Positions 41,645 to 52,607 of a DNA stretch of 64,000 nt are shown in pieces. Source of the stretch: Acidobacteriaceae bacterium (GTDB taxonomy: Bacteria > Acidobacteriota > Terriglobia > Terriglobales > Acidobacteriaceae); the NCBI GenBank assembly GCA_027452125.1, contig DAIDGZ010000125.1, positions 1 through 64,000 of the forward strand, in the 5' to 3' direction. A model generated the notes under the pieces. It was not told the DNA's origin. It did not search any database and saw only the letters and a program-made list of their open reading frames with translations. The position numbers and the translations under genes were made by a program. How positions within the stretch are numbered: the stretch's first letter is position 1; every line of letters starts with the position of its first letter.

Positions 41645-41670
41645 CCTGTTCTGAACTGAGTACAGACGCA

Positions 41671-41700
41671 AAAAAGCCCGGCGAGTTGCCGGGCTCTTTT
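41671..41700. terminator. Bidirectional intrinsic terminator
   Basis: AGCCCGGC (41675-41682), loop GAGTT, GCCGGGCT (41688-41695), with an A-run before and CTTTT after. It lies between two convergent genes and should stop transcription from both strands. Confidence 0.85.
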
Positions 41701-41728
41701 GCTTGCCTTGTGTTGCCTGTTGCCGTGG

Positions 41729-42412
41729 TTACTTGGTTGCCTTCTTCGCGGGAGCCTTCTTCGCAGGAGCCTTCTTGGCAACCGCCTTCTTCGCAGGAGC
41801 CTTCTTCGCCGCTGCCTTCTTCGCAGGGGCCTTCTTGACTGCTGCCTTCTTCGCCACTGCCTTCTTCGCAGGAGCCTTCTTCGCTGCTGCCTTCTTGGCG
41901 GGCGCCTTCTTTGCTGCCTTCTTAACTGCCAACGGTTTACCTCGTTTGGTAGATTTGCTAGCGCTCTTGCCGGCTGCTGCCTTCTTGACAACAACCTTTC
42001 CGCCCTTTGCGCCAGCGGCTTTCTTTGCGGCGGATTTCTTCGCGGCCTTCTTGGCCACAATCTTCTTGGCGGCTGCCTTCTTTACTGGGGCCTTCTTCGC
42101 TGCCTTCTTGGGTGCTTTCTTCGCAGCTTTCTTGGCCACAGGCTTCTTTGCAGCCTTCTTGGCAATCTTCTTTGCGGGGGTTTTTCTGGGGGCTGCCTTT
42201 TTCACGGCCGGCGCCGCAGAGGGTTGCGCCACAACCTCGACCACTGCTTCTTCAACGACAACCTCATCGTCGTCCGAGGAGGTCAAGACGCCGGAGATTT
42301 CGACTTCGTCTTCATCGTCGTCCGCGAAGTTGTTCAGGTGATCGGGGTCCAACTCAGGCTCCCCATGCGGGTCGCCGTCGCTCATCGCGTACATCCTGAG
42401 AATATCTTCCAT
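41729..42412 (-). CDS. Histone H1-like Lys/Ala-rich DNA-binding protein
   Basis: 227 residues from the ATG at 42412 (GGAGG 7 bases upstream). Residues 1-65 are acidic ([21 protein letters not shown]). From about 70 to the end the protein is built of tandem [16 protein letters not shown] and KKAVAKKA units, as in eukaryotic H1 tails and bacterial H1-like proteins (Hc1, AlgP, HctB). It should bind DNA and alter nucleoid packing. The DNA is itself a degenerate repeat array of GCCTTCTT-type units, a site prone to length change. Confidence 0.9.
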   Translation of the reverse strand: MEDILRMYAMSDGDPHGEPELDPDHLNNFADDDEDEVEISGVLTSSDDDEVVVEEAVVEVVAQPSAAPAVKKAAPRKTPAKKIAKKAAKKPVAKKAAKKAPKKAAKKAPVKKAAAKKIVAKKAAKKSAAKKAAGAKGGKVVVKKAAAGKSASKSTKRGKPLAVKKAAKKAPAKKAAAKKAPAKKAVAKKAAVKKAPAKKAAAKKAPAKKAVAKKAPAKKAPAKKATK

Positions 42413-42565
42413 CCCATTGCCTCCAGCGGCTCGCCGCTGCGCTTATCTCGCTTCTCACTTCGCATCACGGAGACACACATTCCGCTTGCGCAAATGAGTT
42501 TAGCAATAGCTTGCACATAAAAGCTAGCAAAACACAAGTACGTAATGAGGCACTGGCAACTTTTT

Positions 42566-44356
42566 TCACTCCTTGGCCGTCGACTTCCGGCTTCTGGTCG
42601 TCTTCTTGCGCGTCTTCGTGGACGTGTGATGCGTCTCCGATGCGCTTGTTTTATGCGTGGCTCGCGCAGTGTTCGTGCTCCTGTGCGCGGTGCTGGAGGT
42701 GCGCCGATGCCTGGTGGATCGGCGGTGGACAGGCGCCGGAGCCGCCACACGCAGTCTCCGCCCGGCGGCAACATGAATGCCGCGGATGCGGTTCCAGCGG
42801 CGTAGATCCGTCAGCGACACGCCAAAGCGATCGGCGATGGTCACTAGCGTGTCGCCGCGGCGAACCACGTACAGCACGGTGCGCTCGGCAGAGGTCCGGG
42901 CCACTGGCACCACCAGGCCTTCCACACCATCCAGACTCTCCGTCGCGCTGAGCTGGTTGGCTGCCGCCAGTTCCGCGACCGACGCGTGATATTCATGCGC
43001 AACCGAAGCCAGCGTATCGCCCTCGGCTACGTGATGGTATCGCCAGCTGTCGCGCTTATCCTCGGGAATCTGGGCGATTCGCTGTTCGAAGACCGATGCG
43101 GTGCCCGGCGGCAGATGCAGGTCAAATGACATGTCAGGCGGCGTGACCATGCGTAGCAGGCTCGGATTCAATGCCTCCAGCTCATCCACCGGCGTCCCCA
43201 CTAAATCTGATACCAACCGCAGATCCACCGAGTAGTCCACTGTTACCGTGTCGGTCAGCACCGGGGGATCCAGCGGCATATCGTCAAAGCCATACTGCTT
43301 GGGGTGATTGGCGATGATGATGGCGGCCAGAATCTCCGGCACGTAGTTCTCCGTCTCCTGGGGCAGTTCGTGACGTTTGTAGAGCTCCCAGAAGTCGGCA
43401 TAGCCCGTGCGCTGCACGGCGCGCTGGATGTTGCCGGCGCCGTGGTCATAGGCCGCCATGGCCAGATACCAGTCGCCCAGCTGGTCATAAAGAAACTTCA
43501 TATAGCGGGCGTAGGCGCGCGTGGACTTCTCCGGATCGAAGCGCTCATCTACATAGCCATTGCGCGTCAGCCCATAGTTGCCATAAGGCATGAACTGCCA
43601 CATGCCGCCAGCGCCGGAGCTGCGATTGACCGCGCGCGGCTGAAAGCCCGACTCCGCCACAGCCAGATAGATCAGGTCTTGCGGCACGCCCTCCTCGGCA
43701 AGCACGCGCTGAATCATCGGCTTGTAACGGCCAGCGCGCTGAAAGGAGTGCAGCAGCGTGTAGTGGCCCTTTTGCGTATTGGCAAAGAAGTTGATGAAGC
43801 TGGCAACGTAGTCATTCATCACCAGCGGTAGATCGGACTTGGTGGTGGCCAGCTCGGCACGCGCCTTGGCCACAAAGTTGGGATCGACTTTGAAGGTGAC
43901 TTCGCTGGCCACATCGGCAGGCGAAGGCTCCTCCTGCGGCGCAAAGCCATTGCCCTGCTTCAGAGCCTCCATCTCCAGTGCATTCACGGAGTCCACAATC
44001 CGCTCGAATTCGTCGTCCAGTTGCGGGTCGCCCTTGATATCGAGCCCGCTCCGCAACATCAGATCAACCGCGTGGTCAAACTGCACTTTGGCCTCAGGCA
44101 GCTTGCCCTGGCGATAGTCGGCATTGCCCTCGGCAAACGCCGCATCCACCTGCTTCAAGAGTTGCTGAACACGCTGACCATGCACACTGGCCGCAGAGGG
44201 CTGCGTTGTGGACGGGGCAGGCGTAGCCGGCAGAGCAGGCGCTGTGGCCTGCGGAGCCGGAGCTGCAGGAGCGGCAGCGGGCTTTGCCGGCCCGCACGCA
44301 GAGAAAAGAAAAATAGAAAAAAGACTCCCAGACAGCAGATACGGCTTCCAACTCAT
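42566..44356 (-). CDS. MltD-like lytic transglycosylase lipoprotein with LysM
   Basis: 596 residues from the ATG at 44356; the longer frame runs into the lepA promoter region. Lipobox LFSAC (C21) then a Pro/Ala linker. The SLT domain (about 215-330) has the catalytic Glu E235 in AVAESGFQP and the typical GAGGMWQFMPYGNYG. Two LysM modules follow (YHHVAEGDTLASVA; LYVVRRGDTLVTIA). The last 60 residues are rich in Arg, Ser, Thr and Lys, unusual for MltD. It cleaves peptidoglycan glycan strands at the outer membrane or periplasm. Confidence 0.93.
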   Translation of the reverse strand: MSWKPYLLSGSLFSIFLFSACGPAKPAAAPAAPAPQATAPALPATPAPSTTQPSAASVHGQRVQQLLKQVDAAFAEGNADYRQGKLPEAKVQFDHAVDLMLRSGLDIKGDPQLDDEFERIVDSVNALEMEALKQGNGFAPQEEPSPADVASEVTFKVDPNFVAKARAELATTKSDLPLVMNDYVASFINFFANTQKGHYTLLHSFQRAGRYKPMIQRVLAEEGVPQDLIYLAVAESGFQPRAVNRSSGAGGMWQFMPYGNYGLTRNGYVDERFDPEKSTRAYARYMKFLYDQLGDWYLAMAAYDHGAGNIQRAVQRTGYADFWELYKRHELPQETENYVPEILAAIIIANHPKQYGFDDMPLDPPVLTDTVTVDYSVDLRLVSDLVGTPVDELEALNPSLLRMVTPPDMSFDLHLPPGTASVFEQRIAQIPEDKRDSWRYHHVAEGDTLASVAHEYHASVAELAAANQLSATESLDGVEGLVVPVARTSAERTVLYVVRRGDTLVTIADRFGVSLTDLRRWNRIRGIHVAAGRRLRVAAPAPVHRRSTRHRRTSSTAHRSTNTARATHKTSASETHHTSTKTRKKTTRSRKSTAKE

Positions 44357-44571
44357 ATTCTTGAACAGACGCAAGGAGCCTGCTGAACGTAACCCTGCCT
44401 GCAGACGCCCTGTTTGCGCCACACTCCGCTCCCGGCACTCGGTGAGATTGGCTCCGGCGCCCAGCGCCTGCGACTGATAGAGAGCCCTAGGGCGATGATA
44501 AGCTATGCCAAGGAGGCCCGCTGCGGCGGGCGCGCAGAAATTGCGCAGCGCGCTCTCCCCACCCGCCCCCC

Positions 44572-46383
<1,812 letters not shown>

Positions 46384-46388
46384 CCATC

Positions 46389-46448
46389 CTCCAACCGGAA
46401 TGGGCCCGCATCGCTCAATCCGGGTTGGAGCATGTCATTCAGACTTTT
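46389..46448 (+). terminator. Terminator-like hairpin after lepA
   Basis: CTCCAACC-GGA (46389-46399) pairs with TCC-GGGTTGGAG (46419-46430), one bulge, then a T-run at 46443-46448. The 12-base gap before the T-run makes it imperfect. Confidence 0.5.
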
Positions 46449-46812
46449 TTGTCGCGCAATCGCTCCCGACACGCTCGTTGTGCACACGACACACCTGCGT
46501 CCTCAGGCTTCATTCGGTCATCATTCATTCACAGTGAACTGTGGAAAGCATAGTGATCGATCGAGTCCTGGCGCGCTGCTCCGCACGCCAGTTTCCAAAG
46601 ACGCCCTACGATTTGAATTATTGATAAATAAGGATTTATATCGCTTAACAAAGATAGACGTTTCTTGGCAAGCGAAAAATGAGGCCTTTTGCCACAGACT
46701 CTCCAGTGGGAATCCACAATTTTTTCCACAGAAGTGCTCCAACTATGGATCGAATTGGAACTCCTGTATTCCCTGTCCAGAGAAAATTTCCCTCTGCGCG
46801 AACAGAAACGGC
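46449..46812. other. A+T-rich intergenic region with DnaA-box-like sites
   Basis: About 360 bases with no gene. 46605-46680 is markedly A+T-rich for this genome. One perfect DnaA box (TTTTCCACA, 46722-46730) and single-mismatch boxes at 46525-46533, 46540-46548 (reverse) and 46688-46696 are clustered, plus a weaker one at 46710-46718. It may be a replication-related or DnaA-regulated site; no dnaA gene adjoins it. Confidence 0.4.
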
Positions 46813-46837
46813 AAGAGGCCCCAGAACGGGGCCTCTT
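46813..46837 (-). terminator. Terminator-like hairpin after the first ompH
   Basis: A perfect 10-bp stem AAGAGGCCCC (46813-46822) with its complement (46828-46837), loop of 5, lies 24 bases beyond the ompH stop. Confidence 0.6.
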
Positions 46838-46860
46838 GAGATGCCGAAAACCAGGCTGGA

Positions 46861-47493
46861 TTAGTGGGCAGCCGGCTTGGCGGTGTGCGGCTGAGGCGCC
46901 GAGGGAACGCCGCCAGAGGACGGCTGACCCGGCTGCGGCGGCGGTGCAGGCACACCTGACTTGGTGTTGTAGGCGTCAATGATGGCCTTGGTAATGTTTA
47001 CCGAGTCCGCAGCCCACAGAACCTGGCTCTGCTGCTGGCCAAAGTCCAGAATCAGCGTGTAGCCATGCTGCTTGGCATAGTCATTCAGCACGTCATATAC
47101 CTTGGACGCCAGACCGTTGTAGAGATCCTGCATCTCCTGCTGGAAGTCGTTCTGCGCGTCTTCCGCATCCCGCTGCAACGTCTTCCGCTTTTCGTCAATG
47201 GCATGCGCCCGTGACGTGCGTTCGGCATCGGAGAGCTTGGCATTGTCCGCCTGCAGCTGCTTGGTCAGGCTGTCGATCTCGTCGCTGAGCGTCTTCAACT
47301 GCTGGCGGCGGGGTTCAAACTTCTTTTCCAGATCGGCAAAATCCCGCTGCCCCTCATTGGTCTGGGCTACAGCTACCTGGAAAGCAACAACGCCAACCTT
47401 CACCGGGCCTGCCGGTGCGGCTGGAGTCTGGGCGGCGGCGCTCAGGAGCGAGCCCAAGGCCAGCGAAACAACGAGTGCAATCGAGCGCTTCAT
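46861..47493 (-). CDS. OmpH/Skp-family periplasmic chaperone, copy 1
   Basis: 210 residues with a signal peptide (cleavage near AAAQ, about 21). The mature part is a long coiled coil (about 50-140) rich in Lys, Glu and Gln (FADLEKKFEPRRQQLKTLSDEIDSL), the Skp/OmpH tentacle. The conserved strand HGYTLILDFGQQQSQVLWAADSVNI follows. A C-terminal Pro/Gly/Ser tail (about 30 residues) is specific to this copy. Skp proteins carry unfolded outer membrane proteins to BamA, encoded nearby on the same strand. Confidence 0.9.
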   Translation of the reverse strand: MKRSIALVVSLALGSLLSAAAQTPAAPAGPVKVGVVAFQVAVAQTNEGQRDFADLEKKFEPRRQQLKTLSDEIDSLTKQLQADNAKLSDAERTSRAHAIDEKRKTLQRDAEDAQNDFQQEMQDLYNGLASKVYDVLNDYAKQHGYTLILDFGQQQSQVLWAADSVNITKAIIDAYNTKSGVPAPPPQPGQPSSGGVPSAPQPHTAKPAAH

Positions 47494-47660
47494 GCGAATT
47501 CAAAACTCCTTCGATGTTCCTGCGTCCCCGCTCGGACTGCCCCGAACACGCCTCTCCCCAGTCGCTCAAAAACCTCACGCTCCTTTGTAGGGAACTTGAC
47601 GCCGGATGACGCGGAGGCAGGTGTAGACGCGGACGGATACGCCAGCGGAAACTACTGTGG

Positions 47661-47690
47661 ATTATAGGAGGCGCCGGAGAGCAGCGTCAA
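47661..47690 (-). promoter_or_regulatory. Promoter of ompH copy 1
   Basis: TTGACG (47690-47685), 18-base spacer, TATAAT (47666-47661) on the minus strand, giving a leader of about 160 bases before the ATG at 47493. Confidence 0.65.
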
Positions 47691-47708
47691 ACAAGCTGGA
47701 AATGCAGA

Positions 47709-47738
47709 ACCCGCGCCTCGTTGGTCCCGGGCGCGGGT
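47709..47738 (-). terminator. Hairpin after ompH copy 2
   Basis: ACCCGCGCC (47709-47717) and its complement (47730-47738), loop 12, lie 20 bases past the stop of ompH copy 2. Confidence 0.5.
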
Positions 47739-47757
47739 CATTCTGCCGCTTGCTGCC

Positions 47758-48354
47758 TTACTTGGCGGCTGGTGCGGGCGCTGCCGGCAAACCGGCTGCG
47801 GGAGCAGGAATTCCCGACTTCTGGTTGTAGGCTGCCACCACTTCCTTGGTGATGTTGGTGGAGTCCGCGGCCCACAGAACCTGGCTCTGCTGCTGGCCAA
47901 AGTCCATCACGGTGGTATACCCATGCGCCTGGGCATAGGAGATCATCTCCTGACCCACCTTCTGCGCCACGCCGTTGAACATATCCTGCATCTGTTGCTG
48001 GAAGTCGTTCTGGGCATCCTCTGAGTCGCGCTGCAGCTGCTGCTTCTTCGTGTTGATGACGCTCGCGCGCGAGGCCCGCTCCGCATCGCTCAGCTTGCTT
48101 CCCTGCGCTTCCAGATCCTTCGTCAGGCTGTCGATCTGGTCGCTCAGGGTCTTCAACTGCTGCTTCTGCGGCTCAAACTTCTTCTGCAGATCGGCAAAGT
48201 TCCGCTGAAACTCGTTGGTCTGGGCCACGGCCACCTGGAAGGCGATCACGGCGATCTTGGTCGGGTGGGCGGCTGGGGCGGCCGGCGTTTGGGCAAATGC
48301 GGTGAGGGCCATGGCCGGCACCAGTGCGGCAGCTACTGCAAAGAAACGCTTCAT
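47758..48354 (-). CDS. OmpH/Skp-family periplasmic chaperone, copy 2
   Basis: 198 residues from the ATG at 48354; the longer frame to 48504 runs through the leader. It is a clear paralogue of the downstream copy: signal peptide to about residue 21, FQVAVAQTNEFQRNFADLQKKF, a coiled coil, and DFGQQQSQVLWAADSTNI. The C-terminus is short and Ala/Pro-rich. The tandem pair lies downstream of bamA, but each copy has its own promoter and terminator. Confidence 0.9.
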   Translation of the reverse strand: MKRFFAVAAALVPAMALTAFAQTPAAPAAHPTKIAVIAFQVAVAQTNEFQRNFADLQKKFEPQKQQLKTLSDQIDSLTKDLEAQGSKLSDAERASRASVINTKKQQLQRDSEDAQNDFQQQMQDMFNGVAQKVGQEMISYAQAHGYTTVMDFGQQQSQVLWAADSTNITKEVVAAYNQKSGIPAPAAGLPAAPAPAAK

Positions 48355-48521
48355 ACGACTGAAAAACTCCTTGAGAATTCCCGTGCGACTGCCCACGCCA
48401 AAGCGATCGGACAGACACGTGCCTCCTGAGAAACCTGACTGCATCCTCTCAGGAAACCTCGCACGGCAAGCCGCAGAGACAGGAAAAGACGCTTTGGGAG
48501 ACATCAGCAGGAACTGGTTGG

Positions 48522-48552
48522 ATTATATAGGGGGCCGCGACTGTATCGTCAA
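48522..48552 (-). promoter_or_regulatory. Promoter of ompH copy 2
   Basis: TTGACG (48552-48547), 19-base spacer, TATAAT (48527-48522) on the minus strand. The -10 is 168 bases from the ATG at 48354, the same distance as in copy 1. Confidence 0.65.
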
Positions 48553-48607
48553 ACCTCACGCAAAGCACCCATACCCAGCCGCCCGGCCTGTGCGTGCGGC
48601 AAAGGCA

Positions 48608-48634
48608 GAGGCCACCCCGCTTTGGGGTGGCCTC
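48608..48634 (-). terminator. Terminator-like hairpin of bamA
   Basis: A perfect 11-bp stem (GAGGCCACCCC, 48608-48618, with 48624-48634), loop of 5, lies 28 bases beyond the bamA stop. It separates bamA from the ompH pair. Confidence 0.7.
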
Positions 48635-48661
48635 CGTGATCGCACCATGCTTGACATTGAC

Positions 48662-51619
48662 TTAGAACGTCGTGGAAATGGTCAGCCGGAAGGTCTTGCG
48701 TGGCTCCCGGAAGACATATTGTGGGCCGTACGCCTGGATCGCCTGCTGGTAGGTGTAGTCGCCCGCGCCGCCCGGAGGGAACATGCTACGCGTGATCAAC
48801 TGTGCCGAACAGCTGCTGCGGTGGCCACCGAGATTCACATCGTTGCAGTACGGAGTCTCGAACAGACGCAGCGGGTTGTAGGCATAGTAGAGTCGCAGCG
48901 GCGCGTTCACGATGGGCACAATCACCGAGAGCTGGGCGCCGGTGGACATGCGGGGCACAAAGTTGGTGCCTGCAACCGGCCGGATATTCGGCTGGAATCC
49001 AACCTTCGATCCCGGAATGCCGCCCTGGCAGGCGCCGTTGTTGAAGACCGGGCAGCCATAGAGCGGGGCCAGCAACGAGGCAAAGCCTTCGGGGCTCTGC
49101 TCCAACTGCTGACGGCTCACTGCCGCGTCAATTCCTAAATCGTCAAAGAGGGCAAAGGTAAACGGCCCGACGACGGGGATGCGGTACTCCACGTTGGTGG
49201 TCAGGTTGGTGTCACCACCGATGGACGCAATGCCGTAAATTGGCAGCGGAACCTGGATGCACTGGTTGTCCTGCGGGTTGGCAGGATCACGCGGCACGCA
49301 GCTTCCATCCGGGTTGGTCAGCTGGAAGTTGATGCGGTTGGGCACGTAGCCATACGGCGTAGCGCTGCGCACATCGAATCCACGCAACTCCTGCTCACCA
49401 CCCGCATAGAAGCGGTTGTTAGGAGGCGCCACGGCGCCGCCAAAGCCGCGAATGTAGTTCAGCTGCGCACGGATGGCCAGCACATTACGCCCGTTCGGCG
49501 AGATGCGCAGGTTGTGCATGGGCAGATAGCGCATGTAGGAGATTGCCGGGTTGATGTACCGGACATTGCCCCACAAACCTGCCGCCTGAAGGACCGCCGT
49601 GAACTGCTCTCCCTCGCGCGGGCGCAACGGATTGCTGACCGTGTTGTAGGAGTAGCTCAGCGAAACATTGCTATTCACGATGCCGGATAGCGCGTTGTTG
49701 CCCTGGATGCCGGAACGGAAGGCGATGGTCTGGAAGAAGGTCTGCGACGCCGTGCTGAACGCCGTGATCGTCGACCGGGTCCACGAATAGGTGAAGCCGA
49801 CCTGCTGGAAGGCATGCCGCTTAAGCGGATAGCTGACCGAGAAATTGAAGCCGGCTGACGCAGTGTTGTAGTTTTGCGTGAGCGATTTCTCCGCCGCGCT
49901 CAGGTTGAGTGATGCGCCTGTGCTGGTCTGGTAGTTCTTCGCGGCGTTGTAGTCCTGCTTGTTATTGAAAATCTGGAAGCCGACATTGATGGGCCGGTTG
50001 CGCACATACGGCTGATCGAATCCGAACAGGAACTGGCGGCTCACGCTGCCCAGGTTGGCCTGCAGGCTCAGCGTCTCGCCCAGACCCAGGAAGTTGTTGG
50101 TCTGGTAGTTCACGCCCAGGAACGCGCCGGAGAGGCCGCTGACGCCACCGTTCATGCCGATGGAGTTCTTGCCCTTCTCCTTCACCTTCAGCAGCAGTTC
50201 CACCGTGCCGGTATCCGAGTTCTGGATGGCGGTTGAATCCTGGTCCACCTTGAGCGGCTCAAAGTACTGCAGCTGATTCAGGCGCATCAGGCTCATCTCC
50301 CACAGGCGGGAGTTGTAGACCGAACCCTCATCCAGCAGCAACTCACGGCGGATGACGCGATCGCGGGTAATGGTATTGCCCTGGAACTCAATCCGTGACA
50401 CGTAGAACGGCTTGCCTTCATCGATGTCGATGTCAAACGAGACCGTCTTCTTCTGGTCGTTGAAGATGGGCTTGGGAATGGCGCCGAAGTTGATGTAGCC
50501 CAGTTCCCCATAGGCCTTCTTCAAGTTGTCGAGGCCCTTCGCAATCTCCGTGGCATTGAACCAGTCACCATCCTTGATCGGGAAGGTGGAGCGCAGAGCC
50601 TTCACATTCCGCACGGCCTTGTTGCCGGTGAAGGTAATGGTGCCCAGGCGGTAGCGGCCGCCTTCTTCAATAGGCATCAGGATGTCGATCCGCTTACCGC
50701 GGCGCGGACGGAAGGTAAACCAGTTCAAGCCGCCTTCGTCGCGGATATGTGTCGTAGGCTGCTCCACCGCTGCGTTGTAATAGCCCTTGTCCTGATAGGC
50801 GCGGCGAACCCGCTCCGTGTCCTCGTCCAGTTTGGAGGAGTCATAGGTCTGCGGGAATAGATCTTCAAAGAAGATCGAGTAGGGAATGCCGATCGGCCGC
50901 AGGTTCTTCATCGAACGGCGCAGCACACGCGAGCCGATGTGCTCGTTGCCCGTGAAGCGGATCTTGCCGACCTTCACTACCGGGCCTTCCTTGATATTGA
51001 AGTTCACCTGCACCGAGGCCGGGGGGATGGTCTTCACCTCGGTCTTGATGGTGGCAAACTGGTGGCCGTGCTCCGCCAGCAACTCCTTGATCACCGTCTC
51101 GGCGCGCTTGATGCGCGTGGGATCGTACTGGCTCTCCACCGAGAGGCCGACCTTCTCCTTCTTGAAGCGGTCCAGCACATCCGACTGCGAGACGCTGCTC
51201 AGCCCCTTGTAGTTAATCTCGCGGATCGTGGGCTTCTCGCGGACAAACACGTCGAGAATGATGCCCTTTGCCGTATCTTCGCGCTCAATGCGCAGATCCT
51301 CGAAGTAGCCGGTGTTCCACAGCGAGTTGAAGTCGCGCTCGATCTCCAGCGGATCGTAGGTATCACCGGGGTGGGTAAACAGCCGCGCCAGAATGGTCTC
51401 GCGGGGAATACGGCGGTTGCCGATCACGCGGATCTGGTCAATGGTGTTCGGGGATGTCTGGGCCATGGCGGGCAGGGCCGCCAGGCTCAACAGAGCCAGC
51501 AGCATGCCTGCGCACAGGCTGACCACCTTGCGGAGACGGGAGATGGAAACGTGCTTGATCTTCACCGGGCTGGAGCCCTGCGGCGAGCACAAGTACTGGT
51601 GCGGTCCATAGTTCGGCAT
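48662..51619 (-). CDS. bamA: Outer membrane protein assembly factor BamA
   Basis: 985 residues from the ATG at 51619. The longer frame to 51727 is unlikely because a TATAAT at 51681-51686 lies inside it. A GTG at 51565 is another possible start, since the signal peptide (about 24-54) is preceded by a long n-region. POTRA domains begin at IDQIRVIGNRRIPRETIL and repeat about five times; the 16-strand barrel follows, with final strand KTFRLTISTTF ending in Phe. It inserts beta-barrel proteins into the outer membrane. Longer than the Escherichia coli protein (about 810). Confidence 0.93.
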   Translation of the reverse strand: MPNYGPHQYLCSPQGSSPVKIKHVSISRLRKVVSLCAGMLLALLSLAALPAMAQTSPNTIDQIRVIGNRRIPRETILARLFTHPGDTYDPLEIERDFNSLWNTGYFEDLRIEREDTAKGIILDVFVREKPTIREINYKGLSSVSQSDVLDRFKKEKVGLSVESQYDPTRIKRAETVIKELLAEHGHQFATIKTEVKTIPPASVQVNFNIKEGPVVKVGKIRFTGNEHIGSRVLRRSMKNLRPIGIPYSIFFEDLFPQTYDSSKLDEDTERVRRAYQDKGYYNAAVEQPTTHIRDEGGLNWFTFRPRRGKRIDILMPIEEGGRYRLGTITFTGNKAVRNVKALRSTFPIKDGDWFNATEIAKGLDNLKKAYGELGYINFGAIPKPIFNDQKKTVSFDIDIDEGKPFYVSRIEFQGNTITRDRVIRRELLLDEGSVYNSRLWEMSLMRLNQLQYFEPLKVDQDSTAIQNSDTGTVELLLKVKEKGKNSIGMNGGVSGLSGAFLGVNYQTNNFLGLGETLSLQANLGSVSRQFLFGFDQPYVRNRPINVGFQIFNNKQDYNAAKNYQTSTGASLNLSAAEKSLTQNYNTASAGFNFSVSYPLKRHAFQQVGFTYSWTRSTITAFSTASQTFFQTIAFRSGIQGNNALSGIVNSNVSLSYSYNTVSNPLRPREGEQFTAVLQAAGLWGNVRYINPAISYMRYLPMHNLRISPNGRNVLAIRAQLNYIRGFGGAVAPPNNRFYAGGEQELRGFDVRSATPYGYVPNRINFQLTNPDGSCVPRDPANPQDNQCIQVPLPIYGIASIGGDTNLTTNVEYRIPVVGPFTFALFDDLGIDAAVSRQQLEQSPEGFASLLAPLYGCPVFNNGACQGGIPGSKVGFQPNIRPVAGTNFVPRMSTGAQLSVIVPIVNAPLRLYYAYNPLRLFETPYCNDVNLGGHRSSCSAQLITRSMFPPGGAGDYTYQQAIQAYGPQYVFREPRKTFRLTISTTF

Positions 51620-51680
51620 CACGGGAAGAATATGCACACCCTCATTGCTGAAAATCTGATCCTGCCACAAGGAAAGATGA

Positions 51681-51686
51681 TTATAT
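51681..51686 (-). promoter_or_regulatory. Possible -10 of bamA
   Basis: TATAAT on the minus strand (51686-51681), about 60 bases before the ATG at 51619; the -35 match is poor. The rest of the 375-base divergent gap to the peroxidase gene shows nothing further that I can support. Confidence 0.45.
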
Positions 51687-51994
51687 TGGACCGCGGCCAC
51701 ACCGCCCAACCCGGCGGGCATTGCCATGCCCCGGAAATCGCGTCTTCCCCACTTCCCCGGTCCGCCTGCTGGCGAATCCGGCTCGGCTCCCCACCCTCGC
51801 TCCGCTGGAGCCTGTCTGCTCCCGGCGCGGTGGCATCGTCCCCCGGTGTCGCCACCATGAAGGACCGGAACCCATTACCCAGTCTACCGGAAGGAATTGG
51901 GTTGAAGCGACCTGCATCCCAGACCTGTCGGCAGTAATCTCTTTAGACGTGGGCGATGCGATCTGGATACCGTGCCGCCCGGAGGTTTTTTGCC

Positions 51995-52498
51995 TTGGAT
52001 TCCGCACAGGACAGAACCATCTATCCCTACTCAGCCCCGTTGCTCGACGGCCAGAATCGCAGCCTTGCCCAGTTCCGCGGTCAGGTCGTGCTCATCGTCA
52101 ATACCGCCAGCCAGTGCGGCTTTACTCCGCAATATGCGGGCCTGGAAGAGATCTATCGCCGCTACAGGGATCGCGGCTTTACCGTTCTTGGCTTCCCCTG
52201 CAATCAATTTGGCGGGCAGGAGCCGGGTTCTGCCGCGGAGATTGGCGCCTTCTGCAGCCGAAACTTCGGGGTCACCTTCCCCCTCTTCGGCAAAATCGAG
52301 GTCAACGGTCCCCAGGCCCACCCGCTTTACCAATTCCTGAAACAGGAAAAACGCGGCTTGCTTGGCCTGGGCCGAATTTCCTGGAACTTCACCAAATTTC
52401 TTGTGGACCGGGATGGGCGGGTGCAACGGCGCTTCGGTCCAGCCGCCCGGCCTGCAAAAATCGCTCCCGTCATCGAGCGCCTGTTAGGGCCCGCATGA
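51995..52498 (+). CDS. Glutathione peroxidase-like thiol peroxidase
   Basis: 167 residues from TTG at 51995, with GGAGG 9 bases upstream; an ATG at 51956 gives 13 extra residues but lacks a ribosome site. The GPx fold shows the peroxidatic Cys in NTASQCGFT, GFPCNQFGGQEPG (Gln of the catalytic triad) and SWNFTKFLVD (Trp). Cys, not selenocysteine, is used. Bacterial members usually take thioredoxin as reductant. It is divergent from bamA. Confidence 0.92.
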   Translation: MDSAQDRTIYPYSAPLLDGQNRSLAQFRGQVVLIVNTASQCGFTPQYAGLEEIYRRYRDRGFTVLGFPCNQFGGQEPGSAAEIGAFCSRNFGVTFPLFGKIEVNGPQAHPLYQFLKQEKRGLLGLGRISWNFTKFLVDRDGRVQRRFGPAARPAKIAPVIERLLGPA

Positions 52499-52565
52499 CG
52501 GGCATAATGCCAGGCATAGGTCAGACCTCTCCTGCGTCTCATCGACTAAAATAAGCGTCTCAGAA

Positions 52566-52607
52566 GAAAAACCGGTCCGGGGCGGCCAGAGCCGCCTCCC
52601 GGACTGG
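52566..52607 (-). terminator. Minus-strand terminator-like hairpin before the RND operon
   Basis: A long G+C-rich stem (52572-52586 with 52591-52607, one bulge) is followed on the minus strand by TTTTTCTTCT. No minus-strand gene ends here, so it may stop antisense transcripts or fold in the RND leader. Confidence 0.5.

Noticed and set aside
41729-42230. CRISPR-like tandem repeats
   Set aside because: The repeats are codon-level KKA units within a protein, with no spacers or cas genes.
41699-42520. Leu/Arg-rich and Phe/Ala-rich plus-strand frames over the histone-like gene
   Set aside because: They arise from the repeat array read on the other strand; the minus strand has the proper start and composition.
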